Assembly: GCA_963698015.1 (NCBI GenBank)
Contig: OY969109.1
Location: 186,001-250,000 of the forward strand
Source: VAXT01 sp963698015
Lineage (GTDB): Bacteria; Actinomycetota; Thermoleophilia; Gaiellales; Gaiellaceae
DNA length: 64,000 nucleotides
Direction: 5' to 3'
Shown: positions 16,060 through 24,107 of the stretch, in pieces
Layout of the letters: each line of letters opens with the position of its first letter
Position numbering within the stretch: the stretch's first letter is position 1
The notes under the pieces: model-generated
What the model was told of the DNA's origin: nothing
Seen by the model: only the letters and a program-made list of their open reading frames with translations
Databases searched by the model: none
Translations under genes and position numbers: made by a program

Positions 16060-16220
16060 GGGGGCTTCTGGACAGTCGGGCGTTCGGTCTTGCCGGCGGC
16101 AATCTCCCCGGCCGCGGTGACTTCGTTCCGAAGCTTCGCTTCACCCTTGCTCGGGATTTCCGAGCTCGGCGGCCTGCTTGTTTCGTCTTCGGGTTCTTGC
16201 GACGACATGCTTGTTGCCAT
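16035..16220 (-). CDS. Small hydrophilic protein with C-terminal PPWWKFWRR
   Basis: A 61-residue polar, Glu/Ser/Pro-rich protein from ATG 16220 that ends in the aromatic-basic motif PPWWKFWRR. Such tails can bind membranes or a protein partner, but the function is unknown. It lies directly upstream of, and probably overlaps, the hypothetical gene at 15874-16059. Confidence 0.45.
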   Translation of the reverse strand: MATSMSSQEPEDETSRPPSSEIPSKGEAKLRNEVTAAGEIAAGKTERPTVQKPPWWKFWRR

Positions 16221-16456
16221 CCTAGAGCGTTTCGCCAATGCCACTAGCGTGGCCGGCCTGGCGAATCCGTCGAGGCGCTGATCGACGAGGACGGAGCGCG
16301 AGGTCGCGACCGCGCCCCCCGATGCTGCCCCTTAGCCGATCATCGCGCTAATCTCGGAAGCAGAGCGTCGATAGCCATATCAGCGCTTGGCGGGCCGTCT
16401 TTCCCACGAACGCGAGAAGAGGCCGCACGTCGGCCTGGTCGATGACGAGGACTGAG

Positions 16457-16609
16457 ATGCCGACTCTGCGCACGCTTCGGATAGTCGAGAAGGTCGATGG
16501 GAAAGTCGTGCTCGACGAGTACGTGCTGCACGAATCGCCTTTCCATCCCGGCAGCGAGACGGCCAAAATACCGGCGCTCGTTTTCCTTCGGCTAGGCGAG
16601 CGCCGGTAG
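16457..16609 (+). CDS. 50-residue hypothetical protein
   Basis: ATG 16457 follows GAGG at suitable spacing. The peptide MPTLRTLRIVEKVDGKVVLD then EYVLHESPFHPGSETAK has protein-like composition. The last third coincides with a 10-bp inverted repeat, so part of it could instead be a terminator. No family was recognised. Confidence 0.35.
   Translation: MPTLRTLRIVEKVDGKVVLDEYVLHESPFHPGSETAKIPALVFLRLGERR
16571..16606. terminator. 10-bp inverted repeat, possible terminator
   Basis: CCGGCGCTCG (16571-16580) pairs with CGAGCGCCGG (16597-16606) over a 16-nt loop, ending about 75 bp before the lipoprotein gene. Confidence 0.5.
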
Positions 16610-16682
16610 CTCAGCAAGCGCGAGGCCGGACGACGACTCCGCGCTGGTGGTCGAGAGTCCGTAAGGGCGTAGGCTTGGCGGT

Positions 16683-17195
16683 GTGAAACATTCAGCAGCC
16701 CTCGGGACTCTGGGTGCTGCGCTATTGCTCGCGTTGGGAAGCGCGTGTGGGGGTAGCGATGGCGGGGACAAGAACGCCGAGCCAGGAATCCCTGCCACGA
16801 CGACAGAGACCAAGCCTGAGACTCCTCCCACAACGACGGAGGCGACAGAGTCCACTCGCTGCGAAGACGTCCCGCCGAGGTTGGTCAAAACTATTGAGGA
16901 TGGGCTGAACGTGTCAGTAGCGGGAACGCTCAAGGACGCTCGCGCGGTCAAGTCGGAAGATTTCAAGCAGGTCTACTTCATCTCCGCGGAGATCGACGTT
17001 GAGGAAGGGGCGGGCGAGATCGCGACATGGGCCAAAAGCGGGCCGCTTCGAGTCGGCGGCGGACTGATCTACGCGGTCAATGGTTTCGCCAACCAGTTCT
17101 CCAACTATGACGACGGTGGCGACACCGACGCCCAGCTCAGCATGGACGACGATGGCGCGGAGGAGTCGAAGGCCTGCGTCGCGGACGCGCGCTAG
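16683..17195 (+). CDS. Putative lipoprotein
   Basis: A 170-residue protein from GTG 16683 with a lipoprotein signal peptide (LGTLGAALLLALGSAC, lipobox LGSAC at about residues 17-22), a Thr/Pro/Glu-rich linker (residues 30-57) and a C-terminal domain of about 110 residues that contains two cysteines (STRCEDVPP and SKACVADAR). It is expected to be anchored on the outer face of the membrane. No family was recognised. Confidence 0.72.
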   Translation: MKHSAALGTLGAALLLALGSACGGSDGGDKNAEPGIPATTTETKPETPPTTTEATESTRCEDVPPRLVKTIEDGLNVSVAGTLKDARAVKSEDFKQVYFISAEIDVEEGAGEIATWAKSGPLRVGGGLIYAVNGFANQFSNYDDGGDTDAQLSMDDDGAEESKACVADAR

Positions 17196-17308
17196 ACGGG
17201 GGAGGGGATGGTCTCCCTCCCCCGGGCCTCAGAACCTCGTCTGCGCCGCAGCAAGGCCCCGATGAACCGGGACGCGCGCAGCGCCTGAAGTTCTCGCCAG
17301 CTCCCGCT

Positions 17309-17542
17309 TCACCTCGACCCGCTGAGCGGCGTTCGGTTCGCGACGCGACGCGGCGCGGACGATCGATCCTGCAGCCCAGCCTCCCCCTCGAGCCGATAGC
17401 GGCCCACCCACTTGCGGGCACAGCGCACGCTGACGCCGGACGCTTCGGCCGCCGCCGTCAGCGTCCAACCCTGCACGACCACACGAACGACGAGCCGGCG
17501 CCGGCCACTCCAACTGAGAGCCGCGTTACCGTGAAGTTTCAT
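17309..17542 (-). pseudogene. Truncated IS481-family transposase
   Basis: The frame from ATG 17542 encodes the helix-turn-helix N-terminus typical of IS481 transposases (LVVRVVVQGWTLTAAAEASG, then VSVRCARKWVGRYRLEGEAG and LQDRSSAPRR). After VANRT the similarity leaves the frame and the DDE catalytic domain is missing. GGAGG precedes the start. It is a remnant, not an active element. Confidence 0.7.
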
Positions 17543-17603
17543 CCGGGTCCTCCTTCGGACTGAGTGCTTGGCAGCTCTCAGCCTCCAAGGAGGCCCGGAT
17601 GAA
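17538..17603. repeat. Inverted repeat at the transposase start
   Basis: TTCATCCGGGTCCTCCTT (17538-17555) and AAGGAGGCCCGGATGAA (17587-17603) are inverse copies with a single-base indel, separated by 31 bp. Each copy contains a ribosome-binding site and ATG, pointing in opposite directions, so the 5' ends of two transposase copies may have met head to head. Confidence 0.65.
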
Positions 17604-17625
17604 CCAACGTGCTCAGGATCTACAA

Positions 17626-18102
17626 CTAGGCCACGTTCACGCGCCTGTTTCGTTCGTCCGCAGCGACCACGGCTGCGAGGCCCTGCCGAAGCTCCCGCGC
17701 CCGCTCTGCGTACTCCTCTGAGGGACGCGGCAAGTGGGGCTCGACCCGGCGGAACACGGCGCCGACCATCGGCGCTCCTCGATCGACGAGCCGGCGGCCG
17801 CGTGGCGTGAGCTTGACGAGGTAGGAGCGCCCGTCGCGGGGATTCGGCCGCCGGACGATGTCACCTCGCTCGCTCAGCCGGCGAAGATAGTCGCGGATCG
17901 TGGTCGGCGGCATGCCCGTCTCGGCTGCGAGCTTTCCTGGTGTCACGGGCTCGAGCAGGCGCACCCACGACAGAAACGAGAAGAGCTGCGGGGCGATTCC
18001 TCCTTCTCGTAACTCGGCCTCAACGAGTGAGGCCACAAGGGAGCCGGCCGAGTACAGCTCCTGCAGGAGAGCGGCGTCCTCATTCCATGAGCGTTCCTTC
18101 AC
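17626..18102 (-). CDS. MarR-family transcriptional regulator
   Basis: A 158-residue winged-helix protein: LLEPVTPGKLAAETGMPPTT and TIRDYLRRLSERGDIVRRPN form the HTH, followed by the wing DPRDGRSYLVKLT-type motif (here NPRDGRSYLVKLTPRG). The start is GTG 18102. MarR dimers bind palindromes in promoters and release on ligand binding. A perfect 13-bp palindrome overlaps the divergent promoter at 18123-18164, which is the obvious operator for this regulator and for the NHL gene. Confidence 0.9.
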   Translation of the reverse strand: MKERSWNEDAALLQELYSAGSLVASLVEAELREGGIAPQLFSFLSWVRLLEPVTPGKLAAETGMPPTTIRDYLRRLSERGDIVRRPNPRDGRSYLVKLTPRGRRLVDRGAPMVGAVFRRVEPHLPRPSEEYAERARELRQGLAAVVAADERNRRVNVA

Positions 18103-18122
18103 CGGACCAGATTGTAGGTTCT

Positions 18123-18164
18123 TGACAACTGCGAGTTCGTCGCTAAATTACCGACGAACTCGCA
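18123..18164 (+). promoter_or_regulatory. Promoter overlapped by a perfect MarR-type operator
   Basis: A consensus -35 TTGACA (18123-18128) is followed by a -10-like TAAATT (18144-18149). TGCGAGTTCGTCG (18130-18142) and its exact inverse (18152-18164) cover the spacer and -10, so a bound dimer would block transcription of the NHL gene and possibly of the MarR gene itself. Confidence 0.75.
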
Positions 18165-18175
18165 TTATTTCTCCG

Positions 18176-19072
18176 ATGCGTCGAGCACTCCTCCTTCTCC
18201 CGCTTATTCTCGTTCCGGTTGCCTTGGGGGGCGCAGAGCCCCCGCGCCTGGCTTTGCCGTACGGTCTACTCGTCGACCGCCAGGGCCGCGTCTTCATCGC
18301 CGACGCCGGGCGTCACGAGGTGATGCGGTACGACGCGCAGCGTCAGCGCCTCGTTCGAGTCGCAGGCAACGGCAAGGCCGGAATCAGCGGCGACGGCGGA
18401 CCGCCTCTGCGTGCACGGCTCGGAGAGATCACCTCGCTCGCCGAGGACAGCACCGGACAGCTGTACATCTCCGACGTCCACAACGGTGTCGTGCGGCGCT
18501 TCGTCCCGGGAGGCCGCATCGCGACCGTGGCACGCGTCCCAGGCGTCGTCGGGATCGACATCGACCCAGGCGGCAGGTACCTCGCGATCGCCTCGATCGA
18601 GCGAGGCGTACTGCGTTTGGATCTGAGCACGGGAGGGCTCGAGACTCTCGTGCCCGTTGGGCATGGCGTCGACAGCCCACATGGCCTGCGATACGACGCG
18701 AGCGGCGACCTCTGGGTGGCTGACCCGGGGAGTCGGGTGATCCGGATCGACCATTCGACCGGCGAACTGAACGAGGTCGCGCGGATCGACACGGCGACAG
18801 TGCTCCCAACCGCGCGGGGGGTCTACGTCACCGTCGGAAACCCCAGCGGTGGCCAGGTGCTCCTCATTCGCCCGGACGGAAGCCGGCGCAGGGTCGTCGG
18901 CACAGGACGGATCTCGCGTCAGCGAAACGACGTTCGGGCAACGCGCGTCGGCATCCGACCCACCGGTGTAGCCCTCGCGCGCAACGGATCGCTGCTCGTC
19001 GCCCAGGATCGGCCCGTCCCCGCACTGCGCCGTGTGAGTCGCCGCGGAGTCATCACAACGGTCACGCGCTAG
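18176..19072 (+). CDS. Secreted NHL-repeat beta-propeller protein
   Basis: A 298-residue protein from ATG 18176 with a signal peptide (ALLLLPLILVPVALGG) and repeated NHL-type blades (PYGLLVDRQGRVFIADAGRH, ITSLAEDSTGQLYISDVHNG, PHGLRYDASGDLWVADPGS, PTGVALARNGSLLVAQD). It is probably exported and binds a ligand or lactone-like substrate; catalytic residues are not evident. Its promoter carries the MarR palindrome, so it is the likely target of the divergent regulator. Confidence 0.85.
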   Translation: MRRALLLLPLILVPVALGGAEPPRLALPYGLLVDRQGRVFIADAGRHEVMRYDAQRQRLVRVAGNGKAGISGDGGPPLRARLGEITSLAEDSTGQLYISDVHNGVVRRFVPGGRIATVARVPGVVGIDIDPGGRYLAIASIERGVLRLDLSTGGLETLVPVGHGVDSPHGLRYDASGDLWVADPGSRVIRIDHSTGELNEVARIDTATVLPTARGVYVTVGNPSGGQVLLIRPDGSRRRVVGTGRISRQRNDVRATRVGIRPTGVALARNGSLLVAQDRPVPALRRVSRRGVITTVTR

Positions 19073-19109
19073 TACGTCGGCTTGAGTCCCGTTCGAGGGA
19101 CCTTAGACG

Positions 19110-19307
19110 CTACGAGGTTCTCGCGGGAAAACTCCGGACAGCGCGGGCGAAGAAGACTCCGACAGCCGCTCCGGCGCCCATCAGCAGACTCAGCATGTTC
19201 GTCGTGACGCACGTTCGGCAAGCGTTACAGCACACGGTGGCCATCGGTGCATGCTCGCCGTACTTGCCGGCGGCCTGAGCCATGCGCCCTGTCCAGATCT
19301 GCTTCAC
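19110..19307 (-). CDS. Small Cys-rich membrane protein
   Basis: A 65-residue product from GTG 19307 (KQIWTGRMAQAAGKYGEHAP then MATVCCNACRTCVTTNMLSL). Four cysteines cluster as CCNACRTC just before a single membrane segment (LSLLMGAGAAVGVFFA), suggesting a metal or redox site at the membrane. No family was recognised. Confidence 0.5.
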   Translation of the reverse strand: MKQIWTGRMAQAAGKYGEHAPMATVCCNACRTCVTTNMLSLLMGAGAAVGVFFARAVRSFPARTS

Positions 19308-19349
19308 GCTCGAAGTGTAGAGCCGACTCGGCGTCGAAACGTGCAGCGG

Positions 19350-20324
19350 CTACAGGTCGATGCCCGAGACCGGATGCGGGACGTACGGCTCCTCGAGCCG
19401 CGCGAGCTGATCCTCGGTCAGTGACAGCTCCTCGGCGGCGAGCGCGTCCTCCAGGTGCTCGAGCTTCGTCGCGCCGACGATCGGCGCCGTCACGCCCGGC
19501 TTGCACAGGAGCCACGCCAGCGCCATCTGCGCGGGCGAGACAGCGGCGTCGGCCGCGACCTCGCCGAGGCGCTCGATGACCGGGACGTCGAGGTCGGGCC
19601 GGTAGAGCGAGTCGCGAAACGGATCTGTCCTGCCCCTCGTCGTCGCCCGCTCCTCCGATGACGTGGCGCTTCGTGCCAGCAGCCCGCGCGCGAGTGGGCT
19701 CCACGGGACGATGCCGATTCCCTGGTCGAGGCACTGCGGGATCATCTCCCGCTCCTCCTCGCGGTAGATCAGGTTGTAGTGGTTCTGCATCGAGACGAAG
19801 CGCGTCTTCGCCACTCGCTGCGCCTTCGCGAACTGCCACGCGCGCATGCTGCTGGCGCCGATGTAGCGCGCTTTCCCGGCCTTGACGACGTCGTGGAGCG
19901 CCTCCATCGTCTCCTCGATCGGCGTCGAGTCGTCCCAGCGGTGGATCTGGTACAGGTCGACGTAGTCGAGCCCGAGGCGTTCCAGTGAGCCGTCGATCGA
20001 CGCGAGGATGTGCTTGCGGGAGAGGCCGCGTCCGTTCTCGCCCGGCATCGTCCGCCCGTTGACCTTCGTCGCGACGACGTACTCCTCGCGCATCCCGAAG
20101 AGCTTGCGCAGCAGGCGCCCGGTCACGACCTCGCTCTCGCCGCCGTTGTAGACATCGGCCGTGTCGAAGAAGATGATCCCGCCTTCGACGGCGCGCTTCA
20201 CGATCGGCTCGGCGGCCGCTTCGTCGAGCGCCCACTCCCGGCTCTCGTGCTTGCCGAAGCTCATCATCCCGAGGCACACGCGCGAGACGCGCAGTCCCGT
20301 GTCGCCCAGGTTCACGTAGTCCAT
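19350..20324 (-). CDS. Aldo/keto reductase
   Basis: A 324-residue TIM-barrel oxidoreductase with the family motifs GIIFFDTADVYNGG (catalytic Asp/Tyr), VVATKVNG (catalytic Lys), YQIHRWDDSTPIEETM (His), and the NADPH-binding region near IVPWSPLARGLL and GATKLEHLEDAL. It should reduce aldehydes or ketones with NADPH; the substrate is unknown. ATG 20324 is preceded by GGAGG with good spacing. Confidence 0.93.
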   Translation of the reverse strand: MDYVNLGDTGLRVSRVCLGMMSFGKHESREWALDEAAAEPIVKRAVEGGIIFFDTADVYNGGESEVVTGRLLRKLFGMREEYVVATKVNGRTMPGENGRGLSRKHILASIDGSLERLGLDYVDLYQIHRWDDSTPIEETMEALHDVVKAGKARYIGASSMRAWQFAKAQRVAKTRFVSMQNHYNLIYREEEREMIPQCLDQGIGIVPWSPLARGLLARSATSSEERATTRGRTDPFRDSLYRPDLDVPVIERLGEVAADAAVSPAQMALAWLLCKPGVTAPIVGATKLEHLEDALAAEELSLTEDQLARLEEPYVPHPVSGIDL

Positions 20325-20490
20325 CTCCACCTCCCAGGGGTCTACGCGAGAGTAGTCACCGCTCGCCGCCCGCGCGAAGCGAGCGTGCGGCAAGATGACG
20401 CGCATGCGTCAGGCCGTCGGGGCGCTGACGCGGGCACCTTGTGGGTGTCGAAACGGTTTGCGCCCGCACTGCGGTCGGGCGCGGAGCCGT

Positions 20491-21258
20491 CTACACGACG
20501 CGTTCGGGCGCGGCACGAAGGAGCGCTCCGGCACCCGGAGCGACCGGCTCGAGGTCGAGCGCACGCAGGATCGCCCACGTCGTCGCCGTCGCGGCGGACA
20601 CCGTCGGCAGCCCGCTGCGCCGCTCCACCTCTTCGAGCACCTCGAGCGAGCGCATCTGCACGCACGCCGAGAGGACGAGGGCGTCGCAGCCGCGCAGGTC
20701 GAGGCGCTGCCAGTGCCGTTCGAGGTCGTGCGGATCGAGCGCGGCGACGGCGCGGTTCTCGGGCACTTCGAGGCTGATCGCGTCGCCGACCTCGATGCCG
20801 GCGTTCTCGACGTACGCGACGACGAGCCGCGTGAGCTCCTCGAGGTAGGGCGCGACGATCCCGATCCTGCGCGCGCCGAGCGCATGGAGCGCGTCGACGA
20901 GCGCGCCCGCGGACGAGACGACAGGCGCCCGAGCGTGCTCCCGCTCGAGAGTCGACTCGATCTCCGCCTCCGCCGCGCGGTGAGTCCCCGGGCCCTGCGC
21001 CATGATCGCGACCAGGCACGCTGTGGCGACGACATCCGGACGCAGGTCCGCGAGCTCCGCCGTCGCGCGTTCGGTCTCCTCGTTCATCGCGCGCAGCGCT
21101 TCAGGCGTGACGTCCTCCATCCGCAGGCGTGCGCTGTGGAAGGAGAACGTGTCCTCCGGCCGCACGCGCTCGCGGGCGCGCAGGAGCGCGGGGACCTCCG
21201 TCTCCATCGTCGTGTTCGAGCTCGGCACGAGCAGCCCGATCCGTTGCATCGCGCTCAT
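20491..21258 (-). CDS. Maleate isomerase / Asp-Glu racemase superfamily protein
   Basis: A 255-residue protein from ATG 21258 with the family start QRIGLLVPSSNTTMETEVPA. Two catalytic-type cysteines sit in ATACLVAIMA (about residue 82) and VLSACVQMRS (about 198), as in maleate cis-trans isomerases and arylmalonate decarboxylases. The substrate is likely a small dicarboxylic acid or a hydantoin-type compound; the exact reaction is not resolvable. It is divergent from the HAF-repeat gene. Confidence 0.82.
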   Translation of the reverse strand: MSAMQRIGLLVPSSNTTMETEVPALLRARERVRPEDTFSFHSARLRMEDVTPEALRAMNEETERATAELADLRPDVVATACLVAIMAQGPGTHRAAEAEIESTLEREHARAPVVSSAGALVDALHALGARRIGIVAPYLEELTRLVVAYVENAGIEVGDAISLEVPENRAVAALDPHDLERHWQRLDLRGCDALVLSACVQMRSLEVLEEVERRSGLPTVSAATATTWAILRALDLEPVAPGAGALLRAAPERVV

Positions 21259-21347
21259 CGTGCCAGCTCGGATCCTGTCCGGAAACGGCGAGCGCGCGTG
21301 CGACCCGCTCGGCACCTTGGCCGCACCTTGTCCGAAAGGAGATCGCC

Positions 21348-22535
21348 ATGAAGAAGCTGACGGCAAGAGCGGTGATCGTCGCGGCGCTGCTCGTCGTCGC
21401 GGCCGCAGCTGCCAGTGCGAGCGCACGGCCGGACCGTGCCGCCTTTGCCAGCTATCGCCTCGACAACCTCGACTCGCTCGGCGGGACTTCGAGCGTCGGG
21501 TTCAGCGTCAACGACCGCGGCTGGGCTGCGGGCCGTTCCAACCTGCCAGGCAACCAGAAGCGGCACGCAACGCTGTGGCGGAACGGCGCGCTCACCGACC
21601 TCGACACGCTCGGCGGCGCGAACAGCGCCGTGCTCTGGCCCGTGAAGAACGTCCGCGGAATCGTCAGCGGGATCGCGCAGACGAACGAGCCCGACCCGTA
21701 CAACGAGAAGTGGAGCTGCGGGTTCTTCTTCCCGTCGGCGACCGGACGCGGCACGCGCTGCCTCGGCTTCCGGTGGCAGAACGGCGTCATGACTCCGCTG
21801 CCCACACTGGGCGGGACACACGGGTTCGCGACGGGAACGAACAACCTCGGCCAGACCGCCGGCTGGGCTGAGAACACCGTGCACGACACGACCTGCGAGT
21901 CGCCGCAGGTCTTCCAGTTCCGGGCCGTCGTCTGGGGGCCGGGCGACCGGATGCGCCAGCTCCTGCCCCTGCCCGGGGACACGGTCAGCGCCGCGGCGGC
22001 ATTGAACGACTTCGGACGCGTCGTCGGGATCTCCGGCATCTGCGACCAGGCGGCCGGCCGGTTCAGCGCGATCCACATGGTCGTCTGGGATCACGGCGGG
22101 CCGCCGCGCTCGATCGGCGACTTCGGCGGCGTGGCCTGGAACACGCCGATGGCGCTGAACGAGCAGGGCGCCGTGGTCGGGTTCGCGAACGCTTCCGCCG
22201 CGAGCGGCGCCAATCTCGACCCACGTGCGTTCATCTGGACCGGAAGCGGCGGGCTTCGTCCGCTCGCTGCGCTCCCTGGCGACGTCACGAGCCAGGCGAC
22301 CGGCATCAACGAGTGGGGACAGGTCGTCGGCCAGTCGTGCGATGCCGCCGGCAGCTGTCACGGCGTCCTCTGGCAGAACGGCGTGCCGGCGAACCTGAAC
22401 GACCTGGTCGTCGCCGGAGACGTGACCAACGTCACCACCGCGAACGACATCGACGACTTCGGCCGGATCACCGGTCAGGGCGTCGACTCGACCGGGAAGC
22501 TCGTCGCCTTCCTGGCGACGCCCACGTTCCACTGA
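21348..22535 (+). CDS. Secreted HAF-repeat protein
   Basis: A 395-residue protein from ATG 21348 with AAAGGAGA upstream and a signal peptide (AVIVAALLVVAAAAASASA). About six repeats of the HAF type follow, each with a strand such as FRWQNGVMTPLPTLGG, then xxGINEWGQVVGQS. These repeats probably fold as a beta-propeller at the cell surface. The function is unknown. Confidence 0.85.
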   Translation: MKKLTARAVIVAALLVVAAAAASASARPDRAAFASYRLDNLDSLGGTSSVGFSVNDRGWAAGRSNLPGNQKRHATLWRNGALTDLDTLGGANSAVLWPVKNVRGIVSGIAQTNEPDPYNEKWSCGFFFPSATGRGTRCLGFRWQNGVMTPLPTLGGTHGFATGTNNLGQTAGWAENTVHDTTCESPQVFQFRAVVWGPGDRMRQLLPLPGDTVSAAAALNDFGRVVGISGICDQAAGRFSAIHMVVWDHGGPPRSIGDFGGVAWNTPMALNEQGAVVGFANASAASGANLDPRAFIWTGSGGLRPLAALPGDVTSQATGINEWGQVVGQSCDAAGSCHGVLWQNGVPANLNDLVVAGDVTNVTTANDIDDFGRITGQGVDSTGKLVAFLATPTFH

Positions 22536-22546
22536 GCGAGTCGGCT

Positions 22547-22579
22547 TCGGGCCGGACGGCAGGCGCCGCTCCGGCCCGA
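22547..22579. terminator. Convergent-gene hairpin terminator
   Basis: TCGGGCCGG (22547-22555) pairs with CCGGCCCGA (22571-22579) over 15 nt between the converging HAF and Ada-AlkA genes. Confidence 0.6.
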
Positions 22580-22583
22580 GCCG

Positions 22584-23999
22584 TTACGCCGCGCCCTGCG
22601 CTGTGCTGTGCACGGGCTCTGGCAGGCCGTCGGCGATCCAGAGGTGGGTTGCCGCCAGAGCCCGCCACGGCCGCCAGCGCTCGGCGAGGTCGCCGAGCGC
22701 CGCGGCCGTGGGAGCCCTGCGGGGGAGGGCGCGCCGAAGCGCCAGATCGCTGGTCGGACATGCGTCCGGCTCGCCGAGCCGCAGGGCGAGGTAGTTCGCC
22801 GTCCACGGGCCAAGACCGTCGAGCGCGGTGATCGAGGAGACGAGCCGGTCGAGACCGACGCTGCCGTCGAGCACGACCGCGTCTTCGACGACGGCGCGGG
22901 CGAACAGCCGGATCGCCCTTGCGCGCGCAGGCGTCAGGCCGAGGCCGTCGAGGTTGCCGCGCGCGAGCACGGCCGCGGAGGGGAAGGTGCGCGTCAGCCC
23001 GAAGGACTCGAGCCCGGGTACCTCCGTTCCGAGACGCGCGACGAGCCTTCCGGCGATCGTATTCGCGCCTGCGAGACTGACCTGCTGGCCGATGATCGCG
23101 CGCACGCCGGTCTCGAACGGATCCCACGTGCCCGGCGGCCTAAGGCCCGGTCGCGCGTCGAGCAGAGGCCCGATCGTCGGATCGCCCGCAAGGTGGACGG
23201 CCGGCTCCGAGAGGTCGAAGTCGAGGCTGCCGATGCGGCGGGCGCGCTGCACGACGTGGACGAGCTCGTCCCAGTTCGGCAGGTGCGCGCGGAGGAGGAG
23301 GTGGTCGTCGCCGCCGGGGCCGAGCTCGAGCACGCCCGGCTTGCCGCGGACGACGATCGTGCGCCGATAGGTCTCGCCTTCGACGGCCTCGACGCCGGGG
23401 ATCGCACGGGCGGAGAAGTATGCGGCCAGGTCCGGCCAGTCGAGCGGGCCGCGGTACGCGAGGCGCAGGAGCAGGCCGCCGTCCGCGACGAGTCGATCCG
23501 CCTTGCGGCGGCGGGCTCGCAACTCGCGGGGCGACTCGCGAAAGACGTCCTGGCAGGCACGGTTGAACTGGCGCAGGCTGCCGAACCCGGCCGCAAGCGC
23601 GATCCGGGTCACGGTCAGGTCGGTGTCGTCGAGGAGCCGCCGCGCGAAGTGGACCCTGGCCGAGCGCGCCAGTCCGTCCGGCGTCACGCCCAGCTGCTCC
23701 TTGAAGAGCCTGCGCAGGTGGCGGGCCGAGACACCGAGGCGCGCCCCGAGGTCGGCCTCGCTCGCATGATCGAGGCCGCCGTCCATGACCAGGCGCACGG
23801 CGCGGCAGACGAGCTCCGGAGCCGTCCAGGAGACGGACTGCGGCCAGCGGTACGGACGGCAGCGCATGCAGGCCCGGAAGCCGGCGGCTTCGGCGGAGGC
23901 CGCGAGCGGGAACGAGTTGACGTTCTGCGCGAGCGGCTGCGCACCGCAACCGGGGCGGCAGTAGATGCCGGTCGTGACCACCGCCGAGATGCGGTCCAT
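22584..23999 (-). CDS. Ada-AlkA fusion: DNA alkylation sensor and 3-methyladenine glycosylase
   Basis: A 471-residue protein with an Ada-type zinc domain (TTGIYCRPGCGAQP and FRACMRCRP, four Cys), an AraC-type HTH (residues about 60-165, LGVTPDGLARSARVHFARRL) and an AlkA-type glycosylase domain with the HhH-GPD region (VRAIIGQQVSLAGANTIAGR, then ALDGLGPWTANYLALR with catalytic Asp expected after it). It would sense methyl phosphotriesters, activate transcription and excise alkylated bases. Compared with typical Ada proteins, the first roughly 20 residues before TTGIYC are mostly missing; ATG 23999 is the only reasonable start seen. Confidence 0.9.
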   Translation of the reverse strand: MDRISAVVTTGIYCRPGCGAQPLAQNVNSFPLAASAEAAGFRACMRCRPYRWPQSVSWTAPELVCRAVRLVMDGGLDHASEADLGARLGVSARHLRRLFKEQLGVTPDGLARSARVHFARRLLDDTDLTVTRIALAAGFGSLRQFNRACQDVFRESPRELRARRRKADRLVADGGLLLRLAYRGPLDWPDLAAYFSARAIPGVEAVEGETYRRTIVVRGKPGVLELGPGGDDHLLLRAHLPNWDELVHVVQRARRIGSLDFDLSEPAVHLAGDPTIGPLLDARPGLRPPGTWDPFETGVRAIIGQQVSLAGANTIAGRLVARLGTEVPGLESFGLTRTFPSAAVLARGNLDGLGLTPARARAIRLFARAVVEDAVVLDGSVGLDRLVSSITALDGLGPWTANYLALRLGEPDACPTSDLALRRALPRRAPTAAALGDLAERWRPWRALAATHLWIADGLPEPVHSTAQGAA

Positions 24000-24035
24000 G
24001 GCCCAGATATAGCGTGATCGCGTCGGTGAAACCAG

Positions 24036-24071
24036 CCGGATTCGGACATGCCCTCAGATGTCCGAATCCGG
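24036..24071. promoter_or_regulatory. Perfect 14-bp palindrome upstream of Ada-AlkA
   Basis: CCGGATTCGGACAT (24036-24049) is exactly inverted at 24058-24071 around an 8-nt centre. It lies in the divergent gap, 37 bp upstream of the Ada-AlkA start, and is a good candidate operator. Confidence 0.55.
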
Positions 24072-24107
24072 CCAGTTGATCGAAGTCGTGTTTGGCATGC
24101 TCTCGCC

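Noticed and set aside
24048..24107. N-terminal extension of the NTF2-fold protein from ATG 24048
   Set aside because: The extension lies within the perfect palindrome and does not look like protein sequence.
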